Part shown: piece by piece, positions 21,376-32,393 of the stretch
Position numbering within the stretch: the first letter of the stretch is position 1
How the letters are laid out: each line of letters starts with the position of its first letter
DNA from: Triangularia verruculosa
Lineage: Eukaryota; Ascomycota; Sordariomycetes; Sordariales; Podosporaceae
Direction of reading: 5' to 3'
Assembly: GCA_033296885.1 (NCBI GenBank)
Contig: MU863935.1
Location: 62,001-126,000, forward strand
DNA length: 64,000 nucleotides
Notes under the pieces: model-generated
What the model saw: only the letters and a program-made list of their open reading frames with translations
Databases searched by the model: none
Told to the model about the DNA's origin: nothing
Program-made: the position numbers and the translations under genes

Positions 21376-23404
21376 TCAAAGTTTTGCAGTCCTCCTCTTC
21401 TTCTCATACAGCTTGATCTCAACACCCTTTGCCCCTTCAGCACCGCTCTTCAGCAGTCTTCTAAGGATCTTGCCGCTGGGGCTCTTTGGCACCTGATCGA
21501 TGAACACAATGCCGCCCACCAGCCACTTATACTTCGCCGTCCGCTTCTCCACCAGCTCCTTGAGTTCAACGGCGAGCCTCTCCAGGTCGGCCCGTGACTT
21601 GTTCTCCTTCCCACCTGCAGGGACGACAAAAGCCTTGGGCCACTCGGTCGCCTCATCATCATCGTAGACACCAATCACACCGGCATCACCAACAGACTCG
21701 CTGCTGCAAAGCACCGCCTCCAGCTCGGCAGGCGCAACCTGGTAAGCCCTGACCTTGATCAACTCCTTGAGCCGGTCAGTGATCCGGAGTCTCCCCGCCT
21801 TGCACAACGCACCCACATCACCAGTCCTGAACCACCCATCTGCCGTCAGAGCGTCACTGGTAACCGACATATCAGGCTTCACCCCGGAAAACAACCCCAC
21901 AGGCAGATACGCCGACATCAATCCCGGCGCCCTGACAAGAACCTCACCTTCCACATCCACCGCCGCCGCGGGTGTCTTCTCTCCTTCCGTGGCGGCATAT
22001 CCTTCCCCACTGGCAATCAAAATCTCCACCCCCCAATGCGGCAGCCCGGTGTCGCCCGCCTGGTCTTGCATCTCCTTTTCTCCCAACCCCCTCTGCAGCG
22101 ACGTACTGCAAGTCTCGCTCAGCCCGTACCCAAGCCTGATTCTGAACCCACACCTCTTGTACACCTGCACAACCACCTCATGACCCAGCGGCGCACCCCC
22201 CGTCACAGCACCAACCACCGAACTGAACCCATTCCTCCCCGTCTTCGGATCCCGCTTGGCATACTCCTCCACCACCTCCGCCTTGGCCAACATGACGGCC
22301 ACGGGAGGAGACATGTGCAAGTAGGTGATCTGCCGCTTCCTGACCCCCTCGAGCAAGTCCGGCAGCTTGAACGCCTGCATGATGAACACCTTCGCTCCGG
22401 CGACGATGCCGAGAAGGAAGACGTTGCACAGCCCAAACACGTGGTAGAACGGCGCAAAGCCCAGCCACCTCTGAGGGCCACTGGCAGGGTAGTAGTCCGC
22501 GTCGTGCCAGAGCGAGGCCGAGGCGAAGTTGAGTGCGTGATGCGAGAGGAGCACGCCCTTTGATCTGCCAGAAGTACCCGACGACCACAAGATGACCGCC
22601 GTCCGGGCCTTGGCTTGCTCTTCGTTTAGCCGCAGGTTGGGCTGGACCGATGGTGGCTTGAACCTGGGTTGAAGGAGTTGCCTCCAGTCCTGGCTGTTGG
22701 ACTGCCCGGAGAAGGCGAGAGGATATGTGTCGTTGGCAGCGTCCACCGTGAAGACAGGCACTGTGCTCCAGAAGCTCTTGTCGCCCTCCTGTTTCCCAAT
22801 CGCGGCCGTCATCGCCCCCAGGCAAGCAGAAGCTGTGAAAATGACTCTGGGCTTGGCATTTTGCAGAATCCAAGCAATCTCATCGGCCGTCAGGGCAGGC
22901 GACACAAGCGTCGCGGTGAATCCCGAGGCGAAGGTGCCCAGAAGGATAGGCGCAAAGGGGAGGCAGTTGGGTAGCTGGATCAGCACAACAGGCGCAATCT
23001 CTGGGCCTTGGGGGCATGCTGGGGTGGGAGGCAGTTTCTTGATCTGCCTAGGGTCGAGATTTGGGAGGGTGAGAAGGCCGGAGGCGAGGGAGAGAGAATC
23101 GGCGCGGATTTGAGAGTAGGTTAATGCGCGACCTAGACAAAGGGAGAATGGTGTCAGTGGCTGGCTTGGAGAGTTACACCACAGGCGTGTGCGCGCGTGT
23201 AAGTGAGCCTCGAGGTTGGAGAAATAACGTACCCGACTTGTTGTCCACGAAGATGGGCTGGTCATCCGCAACCTTTGGTACCCGGTGATTCGCTGGAGTG
23301 AAGCTGCTTTCGTTTTGGAATGGCTGGCTAAAGGCAAACCCAAAAGCATTGTCGAAGGGCATGTTACCGGGAGGCGCCCCGGAGTAAGCGGTAGTGAGCG
23401 CCAT
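21376..23404 (-). CDS. Peroxisomal acyl-CoA ligase, 4-coumarate-CoA ligase type
   Basis: Two exons give about 642 residues; the intron at 23133-23232 (GTACGT donor, CTGAC branch point, GTCTAG acceptor) joins VDNKS to GRALTYSQIRAD. It is an ANL-superfamily adenylating enzyme: ILWSSGTSGRSKGVLLSH (AMP-binding P-loop), YGLSETC, GWFRTGDVG, RLKELIKVRAYQVAP and PKSPSGKILRR with the catalytic lysine. The last residues, TAKL, form a PTS1 signal of the AKL type, so the protein should act in peroxisomes. It probably activates an aromatic or medium-chain acid as the CoA thioester; the substrate cannot be read from the sequence. It is longer than typical 4CL (about 560) because of an extended N terminus and loops. 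The ATG at 23404 (MALTTAYSG) is preferred to upstream codons. Confidence 0.88.
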
Positions 23405-23990
23405 TCGAAGATACGTGGGCTCAACAAGGCTGAGGTGGCTACAACAAAAGCGGCAGAAAGTCAAAACAAATTGTCACCAACCCAGCTGGATATCCGGGGC
23501 GGCAGCCATTTATTACAACTCCAACTGTTCGGTGCGATTATCGCCGAAAACACAACCGTCGGGAATTGATAGGCGTCCCGGCACCAGCTTGAAGTTTGGT
23601 TCAGCAGGGATCTGCCCCGCTTCGCCTGCCCTCAGTTGGGCCCTCAATCTGCCAACAGGGGACGGCAGTTCATCCGAGTCCATATAATTCTGGGGCCCCG
23701 GCCGTGGTGTCAAGGATGATTCTATCGCTCAAGCGGGTTAGCCAAGAGCTGAAGGGTGGACCATTTTCCCCAGCGTCTTCCAGAACCCACCCTCCAAAGA
23801 TCGGAACATGCGAATGCGATAGCCGCCCTCCCGCGAGTGTATTTATCCGGCGCGTTCCCATTCAGTCAACGGCAGGCAAGATAGGCATATGGAAATCCCA
23901 GCAGTGTGATTATCATTATGGGTATCGCATCACGACATCTCTCATACACACATCTCATCCAGATCCTGATCTAGATCGCAAGCCTTTGTC
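23405..23990. other. Intergenic stretch
   Basis: Promoter side of the acyl-CoA ligase and 3' side of the glutamine synthetase-like gene. No CCTCGG motif and no RNA gene seen. Confidence 0.4.
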
Positions 23991-25582
23991 TCACACAGTC
24001 TCGATATAACGCTTCATCTCCCTAGAGGTGGGTCAGCAAATGCCTCACACTGCACGTGCCTGATATCAATACTCGGGTCAACTTACCAATCGGTTACCGC
24101 CTCGTCCCAAAGTCTTATTTCATGCTCTCTTGTGCCACCAAAGTGATCCACAAACTCGTCACCGAACACCTCTCTCGCGATACTGCCAGTCCGAGTGAAC
24201 CGATCATTGGCTTCCTTGAGGTCCTTGGCCAGTCTCACTCCCATATCGCTCTCGCCACCCACTTCTTCACCCTTGCCGAGTGGAGGACAGGGAATCTCCA
24301 GCTTCTTCTCGATACCACGCCAACCAAGAGCCAACATTGCAGCCATGACGTAATAAGGGTTTGCATCTGCGCCAGGGACCCGGATCTCAAACCTCGTTGC
24401 GCCGGGCTTGCACGTAGGAGGCGCAATAAGTCTGATGGAAGCCGCTCTGTGCTCAAGGCCCCAGGAGACGGTAACGGGAGCCCAAAAGTTCTCCACCAGC
24501 CGCTTGTAGCTGTTGATCGTAGGCGCGACCAAGGGCATGACATCTGGGAGGCCTTCCAGGATACCAGCCAAAAAGTGCCGTCCCATGTCAGACAAAGACT
24601 CAATGTCTGAATACTGAGCGTTCTCGTCCCTCGCGCCACGGAACAACAGATTGTCCCCATTCTTGTCGACAAGGGAGATGTGCATGTGCCCGCTGTTTCC
24701 TGGAAGACCTTGTTTGGGCTTGGCCATGAAGCAAGGGGTAATGTCGTACTTGGTCGCAACCGACCTGACCACGTACTTGAACAAACTCGCGCGGTCTGCC
24801 ATCTGCGCAGCCTCACCAAACTCAAGCGCTGCCTCGTAGACCCCCGGCCCGCTTTCCGTATGCCAACCCTCAATGTTGCACTTGAACGCCTCGCAAGTGT
24901 TGAAGACATCATAATAATATCCGCTGTTGTGAACAGTTCTCGTTAAGCTGTAGCCGAACATGCCTTCGGTCAAGGCAGGAAGGCTATGTGGCGGATTTTG
25001 CTGCAAGAAGGCGGCGGTACCGGAGGTGAACTTATCGCTCTGGGTGCTGGGGGGCGACTTGAATTGGTAGAACTCGTACTCGGCTGGGCTCGACGGATCA
25101 GTACGTGGCACTTCCGGCGAAGGGAGCTAGCGAGTATCTGACATACCTCCTGCCATCGCCCCAACGTTGATCGTCTTGAACTTCTCGAGCTGTGTCTTCA
25201 CAAGGCCTCTGGGGCACGCAGAAACGGGTGTCTTCGTGTCGGGGTCAAAGAAGCTGACCAGGAAGAACGGCACATTGTCCTCCCACGGAATGCGCCGATA
25301 GCTTTGCAGGTCTGGCACCGCGATAATGTCTCTGTAGCCGTTCTCCTTGTTGCTGACCTCGAGTTCGCGCACGTACGTCATGTCGTGCATGTCCCAGCCA
25401 AAAACAACGGAGCAAAACCCGAAGCCGCTCTTTGCGACGGACAGGAACTTCTTCTTGGAGACGAGCTTGCCCCGCAGCTGGCCGTCAACGTCAACGCCGG
25501 CCAGCTTGACGGCGTTGTCATTGGCGAGCAGGTCGGGGAGCTGTTCCACCGTGATTTCGGATTCGTTCTCCTGGCGGCCCAT
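23991..25582 (-). CDS. Glutamine synthetase-like ligase (FluG C-terminal / PuuA type)
   Basis: Three exons give about 487 residues. Intron 1 (25084-25146, GTATGT, CTGAT, CCCAG) joins VGAMAG to AEYEFYQF. Intron 2 (24022-24086, GTAAGT, CTGAC, CTCTAG) skips a stop directly after the donor and adds the last exon, WEMKRYIETV. Catalytic-domain landmarks are AEYEFYQF, the VYEAAL stretch, GNSGHMHISL and the ATP/glutamate-binding region ending RFEIRVPGADANPYY. These match the ammonia- or amine-ligating enzymes that form the C-terminal half of FluG and bacterial gamma-glutamylpolyamine synthetases, not the short eukaryotic GSII. It has no amidohydrolase half, so it is not a full FluG. Probable reaction: ATP-dependent gamma-glutamylation of an amine. 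The start is the ATG at 25582; the open frame extends upstream only from TTG. Confidence 0.88.
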
Positions 25583-26939
25583 GGTCGTGGTTGTTGAAGA
25601 CAAAGACGGTGTCGCGATCAATCAACAGAGGTATTGCGGGGACGTACTGGCCAGGTAGTCTTCAAAGCTTCCTATGTATGTATATCGGGAGGCTAGATAA
25701 CGTATTAGTCTCTAGTGTAGAGAGCAGCGAGATGATCCTCAGGGAAGGATTCTACAGTCAAGCAGGGCGGGTTGAACCGATGGTAGAACCTTCTGGCCTA
25801 TGAAGTAATGAAAGGGATATAAAGCTTGTTTGCGATCGTCATGGGAACTCAGATGGACGGGACGGCAGCTACTGTGACCTTGGTTCGGCCGATAAGCCCT
25901 GGCCACTACCCCTGGAAGCTCACGATAAGACGAGCAGGGTCCTGTAATTGGTCAAATTGCAGGTCACTGCGTCATAGGTGTCAGCCGGCTGAACTCCGAG
26001 CATTGACAGGGTCTTGCATGTGCTGGGCGCGTAAAGTGCGGGGCAGGCTTCAAATATTCCAGCTCAAGGTCAAAAAACCATTGACGAATTTGATCCATTT
26101 CCAAGGCTGTGAAAGGCTTTGCCTCTCTGTGATACATGAGCTTCGGTTGCGGTTGGGGCAACGGTGACATATTGCTCTCTCCTTGTCGCCCGGGATTCCC
26201 TTCATCGCGTCGCTTGAGCTCCATCGAGAGCAACGACCCCGCAGCTCCCACGGTGGCGCCAAGTCCCTTCTCTTCTCACTTCTCTCGGGATGGCGATGAT
26301 GAGTGCACCGAGACACGCATTAAAGACATGAAGTGAGGGTCGTCTTTCATTGCTGTTGCGCAGAGCATCCTATCTCGCCGCTATCGGACCCACGCGCTAT
26401 GAGATGTTTCCGACTTATTGGCCTATGACTTCAAGGGCGTCTGCTGAAGGTCACGCGCGCTCACACGGTCGAGCGAGGCCAATACGAGGGAGGGAAGTCG
26501 GCTCGAATGTCTGCGGCCAGACTCGGGTTTCTCGATCGAGTGGATCTGATAGCCCGGATCCAAATCGCCTCTATGGTGTTGGCTTGCGCCGTTCTCGGAT
26601 GCTCAAGGCAACGTGGGGCAGCTCGCTGTCGGCCGTATCAGTGAGGGGATCCACGTCGAGATAAGTAGGGGGTAAGTGCTGCCTCTGCTATCAGCAAACA
26701 CCATATTTGTTCTTTTGTCTCTTTGAAATCCTCCACGAACTCCATCTGCCTGCCTACACTCAAGGTTTGCGGTGTTCATCTGGTTTCTGAGTGTCCTTTC
26801 AAAGAGTTCGCCGCTCTGCTGTCTACCTTGCTCTCCTTATCATCGGTGCCCCGCCACTGCCCCTCCAAACGACGTCAACGCAACACCCTAGGCACCACTC
26901 GAAATAAACAGTCAGCTTGATCAACTCAAGTCTGTGACA
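25583..26939. other. Divergent intergenic region of 1.36 kb
   Basis: Between the divergent glutamine synthetase-like and dehydrogenase genes. It contains the presumed promoters; the 150 bp before the dehydrogenase start are C/T-rich, as is common for fungal leaders. I see no coding exon. Confidence 0.45.
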
Positions 26940-27847
26940 ATGTCTGGCCGTCTGGCTGGTAAAAACGCCATTGTCACCGGCGCCGCCGGGTAAGTCCCTA
27001 ACCCACACCTTGTTGTTCCCTTGAAGGCCCTTGGAAGCTAACAGTCTGGTCCAGTGGCATCGGCCTTGAAACCACCATCCTCTTCGCCCGCGAAGGCGCC
27101 AACGTCCTCATGGCTGACATCTCCGAAGAAGCCCTGTCCCGCGCCCAGACCAAAGTCAAGCAACTTGTGCCCACCGCCGGCAAGATCGAGACTACCGTTT
27201 GCGACGTTTCCAAGGAGTCCGCCGTCCAAGCCGCGGTTGAGGCCCTCGACTCCTGGGGTGGCGTAGACATCATGTTCAACAACGCCGGCATCATGCACGC
27301 CCGCGACGACGACGCCGTAAACACACCCGAGGACATCTGGGACCTGACCCAAAACATCAACGTCAAGGGCGTCTGGTTTGGCTGCAAGCATGCTGTCTTG
27401 TCTCTCCGAAGACACAGCAAGACCAAGGGCTCCATCATCAACACTGCCTCCGTCGTGGCGCTGGTTGGTTCGGCCACCCCCCAGCTTGCGTACACTGCCA
27501 GCAAGGGCGCCGTGTTGGCCATGACGAGGGAGCTTGCGATTGTCCATGCCAGGGAGGGCTACCGGTTCAACAGCTTGTGCCCTGCCCCGTTGAACACACC
27601 CCTTCTCCAGGATTGGCTGGGTGATGACCAGGCCAAGAGGCACAGAAGAGAGGTTCACTTCCCTACTGGCAGATTTGGCGAGGCCATAGAGCAGGCGCAG
27701 GCAGTCCTGTTCTTGGCCAGTGATGACAGCAGCTTCGTCAATGGCCACGACTTTGTGGTGGATGGCGGTATGACCAAGGCATATGTGACACCGGAGGGCG
27801 CGGCTGCCCCAGCACCGGTGAACAACGCCTCCAAGGATAGCTTGTAA
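26940..27847 (+). CDS. Short-chain dehydrogenase/reductase
   Basis: Two exons give a 280-residue classical SDR. Exon 1 (MSGRLAGKNAIVTGAAG) ends inside the nucleotide-binding TGxxxGIG motif and is joined by the intron at 26990-27054 (GTAAGT donor, CTAAC branch point, TCCAG acceptor) to GIGLETTILF. Further landmarks are the NNAG motif (FNNAGIMHAR), the NTAS serine region and the catalytic Tyr163-x3-Lys167 (YTASK). An Asp in MADIS after strand 2 favours NAD(H). The C terminus carries an Ala/Pro-rich extension of about 20 residues. It resembles SDRs annotated as cyclopentanol or levodione dehydrogenases, but the substrate is not readable. It is convergent with the methylisocitrate lyase gene, 231 bp away. 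Confidence 0.88.
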
Positions 27848-28078
27848 AACACTTGAATGTTTTGATGATACATGACGATAGATGATCGAATATACCAATA
27901 AAGCGCCTAAACTTTCACATTTGCCACTTGCTCAGAGAAATGCACGAGTTAAGTTCATATCATTTGAGGTTGAAAGCCGAAAATACCAGACCCAAAACGC
28001 CCCCTTATGCAATATGCTTGCAAATGCCTCCTGTACATAGATGGTCCTCCCTCTTTTTACATCGTGATAAGTACAGCG

Positions 28079-29905
28079 TTACTCAAACTGTCCCTCTGTG
28101 TTTCCCTCGCCCATGCTCTTGCTTCCCGAGCTGCCACTTTGGATATGACCCAGCACAGCATCAACATAGCTGGCTCCACTCCATTTCTGGTGTGTGAGCA
28201 CATCAACGCCGAGCTCCTTCTCCCTTCTCTGCACAAGCTCGACATACGCCGCCATACCATCTTGCTTGAACTTCTTGGCCAGCTCATTGCTGATCGTTGC
28301 CGTGCTGTGCAAGCCCGCCAAGCTGACCAGCTGAAGGACGAAGCCTTCCTTGGCAATGTCCCAGATGAAGCTCTTGAGCGTCTCGGGAGTGAAACCATGT
28401 GCCATCCAGTTGAAGGAAGGGCTGAGGTTGTATACCAGCGCCTTGCCGGGGTAGACCGATCTGACAGCCTGGCCAAGGTCTCTAGCGACTTGCACGTTCG
28501 GGTCACCAGTTTCCACCCACAAAAGGTCGGCATAAGGTCCAAAGGCGAGAGCACGCTTGGTGGCAGCGTTCATGCCATTACGGAAGTGGTAGAAGCCCTC
28601 ACGGGTACGGGGGACATCCCAGTCCCAATACACAGGCGCGTCAGGGGTAATGCGGGAGGCAAGCTTGCGACGCTCAGAGATGCCCATGTCCCGGTCAGCC
28701 TTGACGGCGGACTGGTATTCAGCAATTTTCTCCTGCGAAGCCCCGTGCTTCTCAAAGTGGGCGATAGCGGCCTCATCAAAGGTCACTAACTTGGTGGACC
28801 TGACCCACTGGGCCTCAAAGACATCGATTTCTGAGCCCGAGGCGCCCTTGGCTTCCATGGAAGCGAGTGTCTCGGAAAGAGATGCCACAGAGGGGTCCGC
28901 AACACCGAGAATGAACTCGTGATCACGGACATCGATGGAAGACGAAATGAGTTTGCCACTCTCCGAGTCGGTACGGGCAATAACCAGGTTCTCGGTGCCC
29001 ATGACATCCCACTGGAAGCGGGCAGCCTTGAGACGGTTGATGTGCTCGCTTGTTGGGACGAGGACTTTGCCGGCCAAATGACCGCACTTCTTACCGCCGT
29101 GCATCTGGTCTTCAAAGTGTACCGCCGCCGCGCCATTCTCAGCAAAGAGCTTGGCCAGCTTCATAACGGCCGTTAAACCACCGTGGCCGGTGTCACCATC
29201 GGCGATGATGGGGCGAAGGTAATCCGTATAGGGTGTTTTTGCGCGCTCCTCGGCGCTCATCTGGGATCGCAGGAACCAGTGCTTGCGGTCATGCATGCTT
29301 TGCGCCTTGAATAGGCGCTGGACCTGGTTGGGAACGGTGTTATAGGGGTAGTCGCCAAAGTCAGGAGAGACTTCGTTGGTGGTGGTCAAGAGAGAGGAGC
29401 AAGCCCAACCAGAGATGTAGAGCACCTCCTGATGGGGCGCTTGCTGTGTCATCTGGATAGGATCGATGGCGCCTAGCGTATGTATAGGCTTGCCAGCAGC
29501 TTCACGCTCGCGCACGAGATTGAACAGCTTGCGCGCCATGAGGGAGCTGGGATAATTTTGCTGAAGAGATCCGCGCTTGCTCACAACGTCGGCCGCTGTC
29601 CAGTCGCGCTTGATGCCCTCAAAACGAGAGGACGCCCACCAGGCCTCGACCTCCTTGATCTGGGCTTCGAACAGAGCATCTTCGGCAGCGCCGGCCTTTT
29701 GCGCTTCGGGCAGAAGTTGGTACGATTCAAATACTGACGTCGTTGTCAATGGGGGGTTTGCTGGTGGAAGAGAAGGCATCCTGGTGGCCGCAGTGGTGGA
29801 CAAGGAACGAACGGAGCTCGTCTTAACTAATCCGGACATCAAGGCGGAGGTTAGCCGTACAGTCGGGGCCCGCCGGGGGACGCGGGGAATGATGGTGCGC
29901 AGCAT
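28079..29905 (-). CDS. mclA: Mitochondrial 2-methylisocitrate lyase
   Basis: An intronless 608-residue enzyme of the isocitrate lyase family. The catalytic loop KKCGHLAGK puts the active cysteine at 274; GWACSSLLTTTNE, DYPYNTVPNQVQRLF and ADGDTGHGG are further family signatures. The N terminus (MLRTIIPRVPRR, then SVRSLSTTAATR) is Arg/Ser-rich without acids, a mitochondrial presequence. The C terminus has no peroxisomal signal. These two points, and the head-to-head 2-methylcitrate synthase gene, favour 2-methylisocitrate lyase (methylisocitrate to pyruvate and succinate) over glyoxylate-cycle isocitrate lyase. The ATG at 29905 is chosen; the frame extends upstream only from TTG. The shared promoter has three CCTCGG motifs, so induction by propionyl-CoA-yielding substrates or fatty acids is plausible but inferred. 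Confidence 0.88.
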   Translation of the reverse strand: MLRTIIPRVPRRAPTVRLTSALMSGLVKTSSVRSLSTTAATRMPSLPPANPPLTTTSVFESYQLLPEAQKAGAAEDALFEAQIKEVEAWWASSRFEGIKRDWTAADVVSKRGSLQQNYPSSLMARKLFNLVREREAAGKPIHTLGAIDPIQMTQQAPHQEVLYISGWACSSLLTTTNEVSPDFGDYPYNTVPNQVQRLFKAQSMHDRKHWFLRSQMSAEERAKTPYTDYLRPIIADGDTGHGGLTAVMKLAKLFAENGAAAVHFEDQMHGGKKCGHLAGKVLVPTSEHINRLKAARFQWDVMGTENLVIARTDSESGKLISSSIDVRDHEFILGVADPSVASLSETLASMEAKGASGSEIDVFEAQWVRSTKLVTFDEAAIAHFEKHGASQEKIAEYQSAVKADRDMGISERRKLASRITPDAPVYWDWDVPRTREGFYHFRNGMNAATKRALAFGPYADLLWVETGDPNVQVARDLGQAVRSVYPGKALVYNLSPSFNWMAHGFTPETLKSFIWDIAKEGFVLQLVSLAGLHSTATISNELAKKFKQDGMAAYVELVQRREKELGVDVLTHQKWSGASYVDAVLGHIQSGSSGSKSMGEGNTEGQFE

Positions 29906-30253
29906 CGAAGGTGTCTCGTAAGCCAAGAAGAAAAGATATGATCTATATTTCTCCGGGTATCCAAAGGCAGCTCAACGAAGACATACAAAAGGAAGATACC
30001 GCATTAAAAAGATACAGTTAGAGCCAGTGATGCTGCCGATGTCGGGTCGAGCTAGCTGACGGGATACGGGCCAAGGTGCTGAGTAAAGGTAAATGGGTCG
30101 ACCGGCGTTATATTTTGTGGGATTCAGAAGCTATGGCGTGCCGGTGGTACCGGTTATGGCTATGGTTATGGGAAGGAGCTTGTCCGAGTCACGGTTCGGC
30201 GTCATGGAGGTTTTGGTTCAACGGCGACATCCCGTCAGCGCTGTGGAGCGTTG

Positions 30254-30259
30254 CCGAGG
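30254..30259 (-). promoter_or_regulatory. CCTCGG motif 1 (Far/Ctf-type core)
   Basis: Reads CCGAGG on the plus strand, about 350 bp upstream of the lyase start. Candidate Far/Ctf site by motif match only. Confidence 0.4.
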
Positions 30260-30362
30260 GAATATAGCGGGCATCTTATTGGCCAATTCCTCAGCCGGCA
30301 CTACCCTGCACCGTTTGTCCGGGGCAGCAACGCCCAGAGTGCGGGGCAGAGAGAGCGGCTTT

Positions 30363-30368
30363 CCTCGG
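30363..30368 (+). promoter_or_regulatory. CCTCGG motif 2 (Far/Ctf-type core)
   Basis: Lies near the middle of the shared promoter, about 460 bp from the lyase ATG and 480 bp from the synthase ATG. Candidate site by motif match only. Confidence 0.4.
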
Positions 30369-30723
30369 TTGATCGAGCGAATGTGCCACGGTGGGGGATT
30401 AGCGTGCCGCCAGAATAGGAAGTTGTTGCACATGTTACAAGTGCCAGCGGACATTGAACGTATCCTAGTCCGTCGTGCCATGATATAGTTTTCTTTATTT
30501 TTCAGCTCCGTCCCATTCTTGGGATGCTTTTTGCGCTGCCATCGCATATTTGATCTCTCGACCCTACAGCACCCCACGGCCCCCATTACATCACCCAAAA
30601 TCCGGGGAAGCTCCAGTCGGTCAGGGAGCTCCAAAAACAAGCGACAAGGGTACACGAAGTACCCCGCATTCGCGGTCGCCCACACCCCGGCAACCTCCCT
30701 GCAGGGCCAAACCCCTCCACATC

Positions 30724-30729
30724 CCTCGG
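30724..30729 (+). promoter_or_regulatory. CCTCGG motif 3 (Far/Ctf-type core)
   Basis: Only about 120 bp upstream of the methylcitrate synthase ATG, in the usual position for a fungal activator site. Candidate by motif match only. Confidence 0.45.
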
Positions 30730-30846
30730 CTGGCCTGGGATAAAGGGCCAGAGGAGGTCAGCTTCTCTTCTTATGACCCTCTGAGGGAACTCGGAATTGC
30801 CAGGAATATTCCACACATCCATACCCAATTTCGGACATCACCAGAC

Positions 30847-32393
30847 ATGACTTTGAACTTGAGGAAGGCGCCTCGCGCATTGGGCGCTCTGCGTGTAAGT
30901 CAACAGCGCTCCACCACGAACTGCACGGCACTGTCCTCCTGTCAAACCGTCCAGCACGCAGTCTTTCGTCCTATCTCCCCAAGAAATTGATACACTGACC
31001 GTCATGGTAGCCAATTGTTGCTACACCACTTAGCTATGCCCCATTTTCACGAAGAACATACGCTACCGCCGAGCCCGATCTCAAGGCAACCCTGAAGGAG
31101 GTGATTCCTGCGAAGCGCGAGCTTCTCAAGAAGGTCAAGGCCCATGGCTCCAAGGTCATTGGGGAGGTCAAGGTGGAGAACACAATTGGTGGTATGCGCG
31201 GCTTGAAGGCCATGGTATGGGAGGGTTCCGTGCTCGATGCCAACGAGGGCATTCGCTTCCATGGCCGTACCATCAAGGACTGCCAGAAGGAGCTGCCCAA
31301 GGGCAAGACCGGCACCGAGATGCTTCCCGAGGCCATGTTCTGGCTGTTGCTTACTGGCAAAGTCCCCTCTGTCAACCAGACCCGTCAGTTCTCTCGTGAG
31401 CTCGCCGAGCAAGGTCAGCTTCCCGAGTTCGTCACCAAGCTGCTCGACAACTTCCCCAAGGACCTTCACCCAATGACGCAATTTGCCATTGCCGTCGCTG
31501 CCCTCAACTACACATCCAAGTTTGCCAAGGCTTACGAGGAGGGCCTCAACAAGGCCGACTATTGGGAGCCTACCTTTGACGACTGCATTTCTTTGCTCGC
31601 CAAGTTGCCTACTATCGCGGCCAAGATCTACCAAAACTCCTACAAGGGGGGCGGTGCTCTTCCAGCCGAGATCGATCTCGAGCAGGACTGGTCCTACAAC
31701 TTTGCTGCCATGCTCGGCAAGGGTGGCAGGGAGAATGAGAACTTCCAGGATCTCCTGAGACTCTACCTCGCCCTCCACGGTGACCACGAGGGTGGCAACG
31801 TCTCCGCCCACGCCACCCACCTTGTTGGCAGTGCCTTGAGCGATCCTTTCCTCAGTTACAGCGCTGGTCTCCAGGGTCTTGCCGGCCCTCTTCACGGCCT
31901 CGCTGCCCAAGAGGTCCTCCGTTGGATCATCCAGATGAAGGAGGCCATTCCTGACAAGTACACCGAGGACGATATCCACAGCTACCTCTGGTCCACCCTC
32001 AACAGCGGCCGTGTCGTGCCCGGCTATGGCCACGCCGTGCTCCGGAAGCCGGACCCCCGTTTCGAGGCCTTGATGGACTACGCCGCTGCCCGCCCAGAGA
32101 TCGCTGCCGACCCCGTCTTCCAGCTTGTTGAAAAGAACAGCCGTATTGCGCCTGAGGTGCTGAAGAAGCACGGAAAGACCAAGAACCCCTACCCCAACGT
32201 GGATTCTAGCTCTGGTGTCTTGTTCCATCATTATGGCTTCCACGAGACACTCTACTACACCGCCACCTTCGGTGTCAGCAGAGGCCTTGGCCCATTGGCT
32301 CAGCTTATTTGGGACCGGGCGTTAGGCCTGCCAATTGAGAGACCCAAGAGCATTAACCTGGAGGGCCTGTTGAAGCAGGTCGAGGGCCAGTAA
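30847..32393 (+). CDS. mcsA: Mitochondrial 2-methylcitrate synthase
   Basis: Two exons give 476 residues; the intron at 30895-31010 (GTAAGT donor, CTGAC branch point, GGTAG acceptor) sits inside the presequence. The joined N terminus (MTLNLRKAPRALGALR, then PFSRRTYAT) is a mitochondrial targeting peptide. The citrate synthase-fold triad is intact: His311 (GPLHGLAA), His357 (GYGHAVL) and Asp414 (PNVDSSS). The text around AIPAKRELLKKVKAH-like residues and VKVENTIGGMRGLKAM matches fungal methylcitrate synthases, which condense propionyl-CoA or acetyl-CoA with oxaloacetate. With the divergent lyase gene it covers the first and last steps of propionate detoxification; a 2-methylcitrate dehydratase is not in the window. 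A 398-codon open frame on the opposite strand is a codon-bias shadow. Confidence 0.92.

Larger units (their letters stand above)
29906..30846. promoter_or_regulatory. Bidirectional promoter of the methylcitrate-cycle pair
   Basis: The 941 bp between the two start codons must drive both genes. It holds three copies of the six-base core CCTCGG: at 30254-30259 (as CCGAGG), 30363-30368 and 30724-30729. About 0.5 would be expected by chance on two strands. In Aspergillus this core is bound by FarA and FarB, and by the related Ctf1 proteins in Fusarium, which activate fatty-acid and propionyl-CoA metabolism. Binding here is inferred from the motif. Confidence 0.6.

Noticed and set aside
27038..27898. 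286-codon open frame antisense to the short-chain dehydrogenase
   Set aside because: Same codon-bias shadow effect; no recognisable protein.
31047..32243. 398-codon open frame antisense to 2-methylcitrate synthase
   Set aside because: It lies wholly over a conserved, codon-biased enzyme gene. The C-ending codon preference removes stop codons on the opposite strand. The translation has no domain.
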